In this document: positions 39,337 through 47,421 of the stretch, in pieces | Position numbering within the stretch: position 1 is the first letter of the stretch | Layout: each line of letters starts with the position of its first letter | NCBI GenBank assembly: GCA_900079695.1 | Contig: LT599022.1 | Span: 1,759,245-1,823,244 of the forward strand | Direction of reading: 5' to 3' | Source: an uncultured Alphaproteobacteria bacterium | Lineage (GTDB): Bacteria; Pseudomonadota; Alphaproteobacteria; Rhodospirillales; Rhodospirillaceae | Length of the DNA: 64,000 nucleotides | The notes under the pieces: model-generated | What the model was told of the DNA's origin: nothing | Databases searched by the model: none | The model's input: only the letters and a program-made list of their open reading frames with translations | Position numbers and translations under genes: made by a program

Positions 39337-39369
39337 CTCAGCACTCCCTGTGATGACGTTTTGGTCGTA

Positions 39370-39405
39370 TTTATCGATAAAATGACTCTATTTGTCAACA
39401 AATAG
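39370..39405 (-). promoter_or_regulatory. Promoter and twin-palindrome operator of the TRAP operon
   Basis: On the minus strand, TTGACA (39398-39393) and GATAAA (39375-39370) are exactly 17 bases apart, 34 bases before the dctP start. The -35 lies inside a perfect 18-base palindrome, CTATTTGTCAACAAATAG (39388-39405). The -10 lies inside a perfect 12-base palindrome, TTTATCGATAAA (39370-39381). A repressor bound at either would block RNA polymerase. The core TTGTCAACAA fits operators of FadR-type GntR proteins, and the operon encodes one. Confidence 0.75.
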
Positions 39406-39639
39406 AACCTACCCTTTCTGCCGCCTCCTTGTCAAGCGGGTGTCGTCGCAATATCGTGGGGCCACTCGCTCAACGGCAACGAATCCATGGGTTTCGACCG
39501 GGAGCGACGGATCAAGGCACGACGTTCCCTCATTGAAGAACCTGAGATTCAACCTACTCTTGCGGGCGGGACAAGGATTGGTTATGTTTCCATCGCCCAA
39601 ACATCTGGGAGCGTCGGCGTGGCCGGCGAGACTCGACTC

Positions 39640-39912
39640 CCGCTCGGCAGACAAGAGCCAGCTCGCGCGCCGCATCTCCGAACTCAAGCGACTCAAACGC
39701 CCGATGAAGGGTCCGCTCGCCGGGGCGAATTGCGCGCCGCTCGAAAGAAACGGCGCGTGTCGGTCCTGTTCGGACACCGGAAAGGCGCGTTCACCGGCGC
39801 AATGGCAGAGCGGCCGGGACTGCTGCGCGCCGCCGACACCGGAACGCCGTCCCTGGACGAAATCGGTGAACCGGGACTGGATGGGCAGGCGATGATCCTG
39901 CGCGCGTTTCGA
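39640..39912 (+). pseudogene. Remnant of an rtcR-like sigma-54 activator (AAA+ domain), frameshifted
   Basis: Two frames together read like part of RtcR, the sigma-54 activator of the RNA end-repair genes. Frame 2 gives KSQLARRISELKR then ...GANCA (39653-39741), matching the segment from the Walker A lysine to NCATL. From about 39757 the match moves to frame 1: LFGHRKGAFTGA (the sigma-54 contact loop, GAFTGA at 39784-39801), then ERPGLLRAAD and LDEIGEPGLDGQAMILRAF. The P-loop glycines are gone, and no N-terminal sensor, C-terminal HTH or rtcBA gene is visible. It is a decayed fragment, not a gene. The bases on either side (39406-39640, 39912-40044) show nothing else that I can support. Confidence 0.75.
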
Positions 39913-40044
39913 TCTGACCTGGCAGCGGTTGTCCGCCTCGCCCGACCGACCGACGGATTTCCCGTCTCGACGCTTGAGACACGGGCGGCGCTCACCGATC
40001 TCATTTCCGGCACTTCGGCCTCAACACGCGGATCATTACAGCTT

Positions 40045-41325
40045 ATGCGTCTATCGATCAGGACACTCCGAGTTCGCGGGGACTCTCGGGCCACGAGGGT
40101 CTTCCGTTCCATCGTAACCGGCGTCGTGCCGTTCCTCGGGCTTTGCGCGGCCTTCGCCGCACCCGCGGCGGCGGACGAGCCGGAGTGCGCGGCGATCGCA
40201 CGCGCGGTGGCGACGGTGCCCGGCTCGGGCCCGGCGTTCCTCGCCAGCTATCCGCCCGCCGAGGGCGTCGCCGCCGAACCGGCGCTCGACGGCGCGGCGT
40301 TCACCTACGACAACGCGCTGGCGGCGATCGCGCTGATCGCCTGCGGACGGGAGACGGAAGCGCGGCGCATCGGCGACGCGCTGGTGGCCGCCTCCGCCGC
40401 CGACCGCGCGGGCACGGCGGGGCGGATCCGCAACGCCTACCGTGCCGGACCGATCCGCGAATATCCGCCACCGCCGATGGGGTGGTGGAACCGCGACCGC
40501 AACGCCTGGGCCGAGGACCCCTATCAGGTCGGCAGCGCCACCGGCAACCTCGCCTGGGCGGGCCTGGCGCTGCTGACGCTGGCTGACGCCACCCGCGACC
40601 CCCGCTACCGCGACGGCGCGGAACGGATCGGCCGCTATACCGCGGGCTTCGCCGACGACCTCGGCGCGGGCGGCTTCATCGGCGGGGTGCAGGGATTCGA
40701 CGCCGAGGCGCGGCCGCTGACCTGGAAATCGACCGAGCACAACACCGACGTCGCGGCGTTCTTCGCCCGTCTCGGCGGCGACTGGACCCCGCTCGCCGCC
40801 CACGCGCGCCGTTTCGTCGACGCGATGTGGCGGCCCCGCGACGAGCGATTCCTGATCGGCACCGCGCCCGACGGCGCAACCCCGGCGGAAGGCGTCTCCG
40901 GGCTCGATTCGCAGCTCTGGCCGCAACTGCTGGCGGATGCGCCGCGCGCGTGGCGTGCCGCCTTCGACACCGCGCTCGCGAACCACGCCGCCCAGGGCGG
41001 CCTCGATTTCAACGACGACCGCGACGGTCTGTGGACCGAGGGCACCGCGCAGGGCGCCCTGGTGGCGCAGCGCCTCGGACGCGCGGACGAGGCCCGGCGC
41101 CTGCTGGGCGCGGCCCGCGCCCAAGCGGGACCGGGGGGCTACCTGCTCGCGACCCGCAATCCGAGCATCACCACCGGCCTCGCGATCGGGCCCGAGAGCA
41201 CCACCGACGACTTCCGCTACTACCGCCGCCCCCACCTCGGCGCGACCGCGTGGGCGGCGCTGGCGGCGCGCGGATTCAACCCGTTCACGGGCGCCCGGCT
41301 CGACGCCCGCGACGAATCGCGCTAA
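40045..41325 (+). CDS. Secreted six-hairpin (alpha/alpha-barrel) glycosidase-like protein
   Basis: A 426-residue protein with a long basic lead and a signal peptide (GVVPFLGLCAAFAAPAAADE), so periplasmic or secreted. The mature part has the repeated helix-pair pattern of (alpha/alpha)6 barrels: FTYDNALAAIALIACG, GNLAWAGLALLTLADATRDPRY, STEHNTDVAAFFARLGGDW, DSQLWPQLLAD and DFRYYRRPHLGATAWAALAA. These resemble sugar hydrolases and epimerases. The substrate is unknown. The only ATG for the signal peptide is 40045; the same frame runs upstream through the rtcR remnant, which should not be merged with it. mbfA follows 33 bases later. Confidence 0.72.
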   Translation: MRLSIRTLRVRGDSRATRVFRSIVTGVVPFLGLCAAFAAPAAADEPECAAIARAVATVPGSGPAFLASYPPAEGVAAEPALDGAAFTYDNALAAIALIACGRETEARRIGDALVAASAADRAGTAGRIRNAYRAGPIREYPPPPMGWWNRDRNAWAEDPYQVGSATGNLAWAGLALLTLADATRDPRYRDGAERIGRYTAGFADDLGAGGFIGGVQGFDAEARPLTWKSTEHNTDVAAFFARLGGDWTPLAAHARRFVDAMWRPRDERFLIGTAPDGATPAEGVSGLDSQLWPQLLADAPRAWRAAFDTALANHAAQGGLDFNDDRDGLWTEGTAQGALVAQRLGRADEARRLLGAARAQAGPGGYLLATRNPSITTGLAIGPESTTDDFRYYRRPHLGATAWAALAARGFNPFTGARLDARDESR

Positions 41326-41358
41326 CGTGGCGCGGACATTCTCACCAGGACTCCGAAC

Positions 41359-42336
41359 ATGCTCGGCAGCTTCGGCGCACGACGCCGCTTCGACGATCTC
41401 GACGAACAGGAGATTCTCGCCCTTGCGATCTCCTCCGAGGAGGACGACGCGCGCATCTACCAGACCTACGCCGCACGGGTGCGCGGCGACTTCCCCGCCA
41501 CCGCGGAAATGCTCGACCAGATGGCCGTGGAGGAGATGCGTCACCACAACCGCCTGATCGAACTGCACAAGACGCGCTTCGGTGAGGTGATTCCGCTGAT
41601 CCGCCGCGAGCACGTCGCCGGATACTACGCCCGCAATCCCACCTGGCTGGTCGGCAACCTCGGCATCCAGCGCATCCGCGACGAGGTCGCGGGAATGGAA
41701 AGCCAGGCGCACAACTTCTATCTCGCCGCAGCGCAGCGCGTCACCGACGCCGACACCCGCAAGCTGCTGGCGGCGCTCGCCAGCGCCGAGGCCGCCCACA
41801 TGCGCCTCGGCGAGACCCTCAAGGAAAGCTTTCTCACCGACGAGGTCCGCTCGGAGGAAGACGCGGCGGCGCACCGCCAGTTCGTGCTCACCTGGGTGCA
41901 GCCCGGCCTCGCGGGGCTGATGGACGGCTCGGTCTCCACCCTCGCGCCGATCTTCGCCACCGCCTTCGCCACCCAGAACACATGGACCACCTTCCTCGTC
42001 GGCCTCGCCGCGTCGGTCGGCGCGGGCATCTCGATGGGGTTCACCGAGGCGGCCTCGGACGACGGTACGATCTCGGGGCGCGGCTCGCCGATGAAGCGCG
42101 GCATCGCCGCCGGAGTGATGACGACGCTCGGCGGCCTGGGGCATGCCCTGCCCTATCTCGTGCCGCACTTCTGGACCGCCACGGCGATCGCCTGCGCGCT
42201 GGTGTTCTGCGAGCTTTGGGCGATCGCGTGGATTCAGAAGCGCTATATGGATACGCCGTTCCTGCGCGCCGCACTGCAGGTGGTGCTGGGCGGCGCACTG
42301 GTGTTCGCCGCCGGCATCCTGATCGGCAGCGCGTGA
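41359..42336 (+). CDS. mbfA: Membrane-bound ferritin / iron exporter MbfA
   Basis: A 325-residue fusion of an N-terminal rubrerythrin/ferritin-like di-iron domain (about 10-150; EE at 27-28 and 58-59, EEMRH with His62, later EAAHMR) with a C-terminal VIT1-like membrane domain (about 175-325, several helices). In rhizobia such proteins export iron and protect against iron and peroxide stress, and are repressed by Irr. I saw no clear iron-response box in the short upstream gap. Confidence 0.92.
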   Translation: MLGSFGARRRFDDLDEQEILALAISSEEDDARIYQTYAARVRGDFPATAEMLDQMAVEEMRHHNRLIELHKTRFGEVIPLIRREHVAGYYARNPTWLVGNLGIQRIRDEVAGMESQAHNFYLAAAQRVTDADTRKLLAALASAEAAHMRLGETLKESFLTDEVRSEEDAAAHRQFVLTWVQPGLAGLMDGSVSTLAPIFATAFATQNTWTTFLVGLAASVGAGISMGFTEAASDDGTISGRGSPMKRGIAAGVMTTLGGLGHALPYLVPHFWTATAIACALVFCELWAIAWIQKRYMDTPFLRAALQVVLGGALVFAAGILIGSA

Positions 42337-42403
42337 CGCCGGGCACTGCGCCCGAACCCCGGACGACCCAGGATTCGCGAATGAAAACAGGGGGGAACCG
42401 CAG

Positions 42404-43558
42404 ATGAGCAAGGCCCGACTCGGCAACGCCGCGGCGATGCTGGCCGCGCCTGCGCTGCTCGCCGCGATCGTCGTCTCCTACACCGCGTTCTGGTTCTACA
42501 ACGCCGGAGCGATCAAAACCCGGCTGGCCGACTGGGCCGCCGAGCGCCGCGCCAACGGCGACGCCGCCGCCTACGTCGTCGAAGGCGTCGGCGGCTTTCC
42601 CACCCGCCTCGCCCTCGAAATCTCCTCCGTCGAGTTGGGGTTCCGGCGTGGCGAGACCACCTGGCGGCTGACCGCGCCGAAACTCTCGATCGAGAGCGGC
42701 GTGTTCTCGCCGCGCGCGTTCTCGGTCGCCCTGCCCGACGGCAGCGAGTTCGGCCGCACCCGCCCCGACCGCACCGACACCCTGCGCAAGCTCGGCGGCC
42801 AGGCGCGGTTCGACTTCACCGTGGACGCCGCCGAGGGACTGCGCACGGCGGTCTTCGGCGTCGCCGACCTCGCCCTCGGCGGCACCTGGGGCGGGCGGGC
42901 GCTCGCCCGGCCGCTCCACGTGACCGACGGACGGATTGCCGTCTCCGCCGAGCCCGCCCTCGTCACCGCCAAGAACGCCGCCGGGCCGACCGCGCGCTTC
43001 GGGGTCTCGCTGAACGGTCTGCGCTGGCCGGACGCCGCCGCCTTCCCCCTCGGACCGGAGGTGGAAAGCTTCGTCCTCGACGGCGAGATCACCGGGCCGA
43101 TCACCGCCGGCACCGCCTACGCTGCGCTCAAGACCTGGCGCGAGGCGGGCGGCAGCGTTGCGATCAAGCGCATCGGCCTGCACTGGGGCGCCTCCGCGCT
43201 CGAAGGCACCGGCACCCTGGTGCTCGACGCCCGGCTCCAGCCCGCCGCGTCGCTCACCGCCCGGGTCGAAGGGTTCGTGCCGCTCGTCGACGTGCTCGAA
43301 ACCGCCGATCTGATCCGCGATTCCGACGCCACTCTGGCGCGGCTGGTGCTCGGCCGCGAGATGCCCAAGACCGGCTCCGCCAATCTGTCGCTGTCGCTGC
43401 GCGACGGCGTCGTCTACGCCGGACCGCTGGCCCTCGTCCGCGTGCCGGACGTCGCCTGGCCCGGCGCGCCCGCGCCGCCGCCCGAGCGCAATCTCGCCGA
43501 ACCCGGCATGGACATCGGCCGGGACGGCACCGTCCGCCGCAAGGGCGACCCGCTTTAG
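42404..43558 (+). CDS. DUF2125 family protein
   Basis: A 384-residue protein with an N-terminal membrane helix (MLAAPALLAAIVVSYTAFWF) and a large, beta-rich periplasmic part. The family opening is AGAIKTRLADWAAERRANG followed by VEGVGGFPTRLALEI. DUF2125 is frequent in alphaproteobacteria and of unknown role; the repeated beta pattern recalls AsmA-like envelope proteins, a weak inference. A GGGGGGAA stands before ATG 42404. It precedes the beta-lactamase gene by 13 bases. Confidence 0.82.
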   Translation: MSKARLGNAAAMLAAPALLAAIVVSYTAFWFYNAGAIKTRLADWAAERRANGDAAAYVVEGVGGFPTRLALEISSVELGFRRGETTWRLTAPKLSIESGVFSPRAFSVALPDGSEFGRTRPDRTDTLRKLGGQARFDFTVDAAEGLRTAVFGVADLALGGTWGGRALARPLHVTDGRIAVSAEPALVTAKNAAGPTARFGVSLNGLRWPDAAAFPLGPEVESFVLDGEITGPITAGTAYAALKTWREAGGSVAIKRIGLHWGASALEGTGTLVLDARLQPAASLTARVEGFVPLVDVLETADLIRDSDATLARLVLGREMPKTGSANLSLSLRDGVVYAGPLALVRVPDVAWPGAPAPPPERNLAEPGMDIGRDGTVRRKGDPL

Positions 43559-43571
43559 GACCGCGAACACC

Positions 43572-44429
43572 ATGCCGCTTCTCACCCGTCGCCGTTTCTC
43601 GGGCCTGTTGGCGAGCGCGCTGACGCTGCCGCTCGCCGCCCGCGCCGCCGAAGATCCGTTCGCCGCGATCGAGGCGCGCATCGGCGGCCGCCTCGGCGTC
43701 GCCATCCTCGACACCGGCAGCGGCGCAAGCTGGGCCCGCCGCGACGACGAACGCTTCCCTCTGTGCAGCACCTTCAAGGTTCTCGCCGTCGGCGCGGTGC
43801 TGGCGCGGGTGGACGCGGGCGCGGAGGATCTCGACGAACCGGTGCCGATCGCCGCCGCCGAGGTGGTCGAGTACTCCCCGGTGACCGGCAGGCGCGCGGG
43901 CGGCGAGATGCGCCTCGCGGAAATCTGCGAAGCGGCGCTGACGCGCTCCGACAACACCGCGGGCAACCTGCTGCTGAAGCGCATCGGCGGACCGGCGGGC
44001 CTCACCGCGTTCGCCCGCACCCTCGACGACGCCGTCACTCGTCTCGATCGCTGGGAAACCGACCTCAACGCCGCGATCCCCGGCGATCCGCGCGACACCA
44101 CCACGCCGGAAGCGATGGTCGACGACCTCGGTGCGCTGCTGCTCGGCGACCGCCTCTCGCCGACCTCCGCCGAACGCCTGATCGCCTGGATGCGCGCCAA
44201 CGCCACCGGCGACGCCAAGCTGCGCGCCGGGCTCCCCGCCGGATGGCAGGTGGCCGACAAGACCGGCGGCGGCGACCACGGCGCCACCGCCGACGTCGCG
44301 GTGATCTGGCCGCCGACCGGCGACCCGCTGATCGTCGCGGTTTACATCCACGAGAGCCCGGCGTCGTTCGACGCCCGCAACGCCGCGATCGCCGAGGTGG
44401 CGCGGCGGATTCCCGGCCTCGTCGGGTGA
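43572..44429 (+). CDS. bla: Class A beta-lactamase
   Basis: Hydrolyses beta-lactams in the periplasm by a serine mechanism. It has 285 residues. The signal sequence contains RRRFSG, which looks like a twin-arginine signal. All active-site motifs are complete: S-x-x-K as Ser66-Thr-Phe-Lys69, SDN at 126-128, the omega-loop Glu162 in DRWETDLN and KTG at 230-232 (KTGGGDHG). It lies in a run of chromosomal genes (DUF2125, bla, DUF445) with no mobile element nearby, so it is probably native. Its spectrum cannot be read from sequence alone. The stop overlaps the DUF445 start (GTGA). Confidence 0.96.
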   Translation: MPLLTRRRFSGLLASALTLPLAARAAEDPFAAIEARIGGRLGVAILDTGSGASWARRDDERFPLCSTFKVLAVGAVLARVDAGAEDLDEPVPIAAAEVVEYSPVTGRRAGGEMRLAEICEAALTRSDNTAGNLLLKRIGGPAGLTAFARTLDDAVTRLDRWETDLNAAIPGDPRDTTTPEAMVDDLGALLLGDRLSPTSAERLIAWMRANATGDAKLRAGLPAGWQVADKTGGGDHGATADVAVIWPPTGDPLIVAVYIHESPASFDARNAAIAEVARRIPGLVG

Positions 44430-45694
44430 GCGAGGACGACGCCCGCCTCCGCCACCTGCGCGGCAAGAAGCGCCTCGCCGCCGCCGCGCTGATCGCCGCC
44501 GCCGCGCTCTGGCTCGGCGTGCAGATCGCGCCGCCCGACGCCTGGACCGGCTACCTCCGCGCCGCCGCCGAGGCGGCGATGGTCGGCGGCCTCGCCGACT
44601 GGTTCGCGGTCACCGCGCTGTTCCGCCGTCCGCTCGGCCTGCCGCTGCCCCACACCAATCTGATCGTCGCCCATCAGCCCGCGATCGCCCGCGGCATCGC
44701 CCGCTACATCGAGCGCGAGTTCCTGCGCAGCGAGGCGCTGCTGGCGCAGGTGCAGGCGGCCGACTTCGCCGCCGGTCTCGCCCGCTTCCTCGACCGCGCC
44801 GAGAACCGCGACCGGATCTTCGCCGAATTCCGCCGGGCGGCGCGCCGGGTGCTCGCCGGAGCCGAGGTCGACCGCGAGATTCTCGCGGCGGTGGCCGAAG
44901 CGGTGCGGCGGGAGATGAAATCGGCGGACCTGCGGCCGGGGGCGAAGGTGGTGCTGCGCGGTCTCGCCGACAGCGCCCTGCCCGCCGCCGCGGTCAAACG
45001 CTGCGCCGCGCTGCTCGGCGAATGGCTGGAGTCCGACCCCGACCTGATCCGGCGCAAGGTGCGCGAAGGCTCCCACTGGTATCTGCCGAAAGCCTTCGAC
45101 GCCCGCCTCGCCGCCGCCCTCGCCCGCGGACTCGGCGATTTCGCCCGCGCCCTCGGCGATGACTCCAGCCCGGAGTTCGCGCAGATGCGGCAGGCGCTGC
45201 GCGACGGCCTGCTCCGACTCGAAGCCGACGACCGCGCGTTGTTGCGGCTGTTCGCGGCGATGCGCAAATGGTCCGCCGACACCCCCGAATTCCCGCATCT
45301 CGTCGCCACCGTGGTCCGGCGGCTCGCGGCGATCGCGACCCGCGACCTCGACGCCCGGGACTCGCGCCTGCGCGCGATCTTCGATCTGCTGGTGCGGCGC
45401 CTTTCCGAAGCCCTTGCGACGCCGCGGGTGCGCCAGCGCGTCAACGCCGGGGTGGCGGATTTTCTGGTCGCCCGGCTCGGCGTCTGGAGCGACCGCATCG
45501 TCGCCTTCGTCGAGACGACGCTGATGAACCAGGACGCCCGCAGGTTCGGCGACCGCATCGAGGTGCAGGTCGGCGCCGACCTGCAATACATCCGCCTCAA
45601 CGGCACCGTCATCGGCGCGGCGATCGGCGCGGCCCTCCACGCGATCTCCGTCCATCTGCCCGCGCTGCTCGCCGCCCTCGGCGTCAGCGCATGA
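44426..45694 (+). CDS. DUF445 (YjiN-like) membrane protein
   Basis: A 422-residue protein with a hydrophobic N-terminal segment (about 18-35), the conserved motif GGLADWFAVTALFRRPLGLPLPHTNLI near 53-78, long helical stretches, and a C-terminal hydrophobic segment after NGTVIGAAIGAALHAI. The family has no settled function. GTG 44426 overlaps the beta-lactamase stop. Its 3' end overlaps the convergent methyltransferase gene by 11 bases. Confidence 0.88.
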   Translation: MSEDDARLRHLRGKKRLAAAALIAAAALWLGVQIAPPDAWTGYLRAAAEAAMVGGLADWFAVTALFRRPLGLPLPHTNLIVAHQPAIARGIARYIEREFLRSEALLAQVQAADFAAGLARFLDRAENRDRIFAEFRRAARRVLAGAEVDREILAAVAEAVRREMKSADLRPGAKVVLRGLADSALPAAAVKRCAALLGEWLESDPDLIRRKVREGSHWYLPKAFDARLAAALARGLGDFARALGDDSSPEFAQMRQALRDGLLRLEADDRALLRLFAAMRKWSADTPEFPHLVATVVRRLAAIATRDLDARDSRLRAIFDLLVRRLSEALATPRVRQRVNAGVADFLVARLGVWSDRIVAFVETTLMNQDARRFGDRIEVQVGADLQYIRLNGTVIGAAIGAALHAISVHLPALLAALGVSA

Positions 45695-46484
45695 GGTGAT
45701 GCAGAACGATTCCGGCGGTGGTGGCGACGTTGAGGGAATCGAACCCCGCCGCCATCGGAATCCGCAGCGTGCGGGTGCGGGCGAGCGCCTGCGGCGACAG
45801 CCCCGGCCCCTCGGCCCCGAAGACCGCCGCGACGCGCGCGGCGCGAACGTAATCCGCGAGCGGCGTCGCCCCCTGCGGGCTGAGGCCGAGCAGGTCGAAC
45901 CCCGCCGCGGCGAGACGCTCCAGGATATCGGCGATGCGGCCGCCGCGCACCGTCGGCACCGTCAGGGCCGCGCCGACCGAGACGCGGATCGCCTTGCGGT
46001 AGAGCGGATCGCAGCAATCGGAATCGAGCGCCACGAGATCGACCCCGAACCCGGCGGCGTTGCGGAAGATGCCGCCGAGATTGTCGTGGTTGGCGATGCC
46101 GGAAAGCACCGCCACCGTCGCCCGCGCGGGCAGGGCCGCGAGCGCGGTCGCGAGATCGGGTTCGGGGGCGCGCACGCCGAGCCCGAGAATGCCGCGATGG
46201 ATCGCGAAGCCGACGGTACCGTCCATCACCGGCTGCGACGCTGCGTAGACCGGCACCCCGGCGGGGAGCCTCTCCAGCAGCGACATCAATCCGGCGATCC
46301 GCTTGTCGGCGATCAACAGCGCGCTCAGGCGGTGCGGCGACCGACCCTCGACGAGGGTCTTCAGCACCACCTCGCCCTCGGCCACGAACATTCCGGCGCG
46401 GCCGACGAGATCGCGCTCGCGCACGTCGCGGAAACCCGCGACGCGGGGATCGGCGGGATCGGAGACGGAAAGGATTTCGACCAT
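45684..46484 (-). CDS. SpoU/TrmH-family RNA 2'-O-methyltransferase
   Basis: A 266-residue methyltransferase of the SPOUT superfamily that modifies ribose 2'-OH of tRNA or rRNA. An N-terminal substrate-binding domain (FVAEGEVVLKTLVEG) is followed by the knotted catalytic domain with motif 1 VLSGIANHDNLGGIFRNAAGFG, motif 2 VFGAEGPGLS and motif 3 IPMAAGFDSLNVATTAGIVLHH. The RNA target is not known. It lies just after the tyrosine-pathway gene on the same strand, with 40 bases between. Confidence 0.93.
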   Translation of the reverse strand: MVEILSVSDPADPRVAGFRDVRERDLVGRAGMFVAEGEVVLKTLVEGRSPHRLSALLIADKRIAGLMSLLERLPAGVPVYAASQPVMDGTVGFAIHRGILGLGVRAPEPDLATALAALPARATVAVLSGIANHDNLGGIFRNAAGFGVDLVALDSDCCDPLYRKAIRVSVGAALTVPTVRGGRIADILERLAAAGFDLLGLSPQGATPLADYVRAARVAAVFGAEGPGLSPQALARTRTLRIPMAAGFDSLNVATTAGIVLHHLMR

Positions 46485-46524
46485 GGCGGAAACGGCGTCC
46501 GGGTCGCCCCGGACGCCTTGCCCC

Positions 46525-47421
46525 TTACGCCTGCCTGGCGTCGATGATACCGCGCCGGATCGCGCGGGTCCGGGTGAAGGCGCGCTCCAGGGTGTCGCCC
46601 TCGCCGCGGCGGATCGCCCGCTGCAACGCGGTGAGATCCTCGGTGAACCGCTGCAGCACCTCCAGCACCGCCTCCTTGTTGTTGAGGAATACGTCGCGCC
46701 ACATCACCGGGTCGGACGCGGCGATGCGGGTGAAGTCGCGGAAGCCGGAGGCCGAATACTTGATCACCTCCTGCTTGAGGTCGGCGCCGAGGTCGGTGGC
46801 GGTGCCGACGATGGTATAGGCGATCAGGTGCGGCAGGTGGGAGGTGATCGCCAGAACCCGGTCGTGATGCTCCGGATCCATCGTGTCCACGTTCGAACCT
46901 ACCGCGCGCCACATCGCCGCGACCTTCTCCACTGCGTCCGAGGGGGTGTGAGGCAGCGGCGTGAGGACGCACCAGCGCTGCTCGAAGAGTTCGGCGAAGC
47001 CCGCCTCCGGCCCCGAGAATTCGGTGCCCGCGAGCGGGTGCCCGGGAACGAAGGCGACGCCCTCGGGCAGGTGCGGCAGAACGTCGGCGATCACCGCGCA
47101 CTTCACCGAGCCGACGTCGGAGACGATCGCTCCGGGCTTGAGGTGCGGGGCGATCGCTTCCATCACCGCGCCGGTCGCGCCCACCGGCACGCACACCATC
47201 ACCAGATCGGCGTCGGCCACCACCGACGCCATGTCGGTGGAGGCCGCGTCGACGATGCCGAGGCGGAGCGCGGTGTCGAGGGTCTCCTGCCGCCGGGCGG
47301 CGGCGAGGGTGCGCCCGGCAAGGCCGTGCCGCCGGATCGCCAGCGACAGCGATGCGCCGATCAGACCGATGCCGACGAACGCGATCGTGCCGAACAGCGG
47401 CGTTCGTGGGGTTGCGCTCAT
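46525..47421 (-). CDS. tyrC: Prephenate/arogenate dehydrogenase
   Basis: An NAD(P)-dependent enzyme that oxidatively decarboxylates prephenate or arogenate on the way to tyrosine. It has 298 residues. The nucleotide site is FVGIGLIGASLSLAIRR near the start. Catalytic-region motifs include SDVGSVK, PGHPLAGTEFSG and ITSHLPHLIAYTIV with the essential His, and SGFRDFTRIAASDP. It overlaps hisC by four bases (ATGA), and with the upstream chorismate mutase gene makes an aromatic amino acid operon. The choice between prephenate and arogenate as substrate is open. Confidence 0.93.
   Translation of the reverse strand: MSATPRTPLFGTIAFVGIGLIGASLSLAIRRHGLAGRTLAAARRQETLDTALRLGIVDAASTDMASVVADADLVMVCVPVGATGAVMEAIAPHLKPGAIVSDVGSVKCAVIADVLPHLPEGVAFVPGHPLAGTEFSGPEAGFAELFEQRWCVLTPLPHTPSDAVEKVAAMWRAVGSNVDTMDPEHHDRVLAITSHLPHLIAYTIVGTATDLGADLKQEVIKYSASGFRDFTRIAASDPVMWRDVFLNNKEAVLEVLQRFTEDLTALQRAIRRGEGDTLERAFTRTRAIRRGIIDARQA

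Noticed and set aside
39337-40044. Transposon or insertion-sequence end at the edge of the TRAP operon
   Set aside because: No transposase fragment, terminal inverted repeat or target duplication could be found; the palindromes there fit an operator and promoter.
39487-41325. A single protein joining the GAFTGA segment to the secreted barrel
   Set aside because: The upstream half is a degraded rtcR fragment that needs another frame for its first part, while the downstream half has its own ATG and signal peptide; the shared frame is chance.
40051-42426. 791-residue minus-strand frame across the barrel protein and mbfA
   Set aside because: Low-complexity Arg/Gly/Ala product; both plus-strand genes have signal, domain and motif support. 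Similar long antisense frames at 42041-44287, 21934-24225, 29762-32212 and 48596-50713 (upstream part) are rejected for the same reason.
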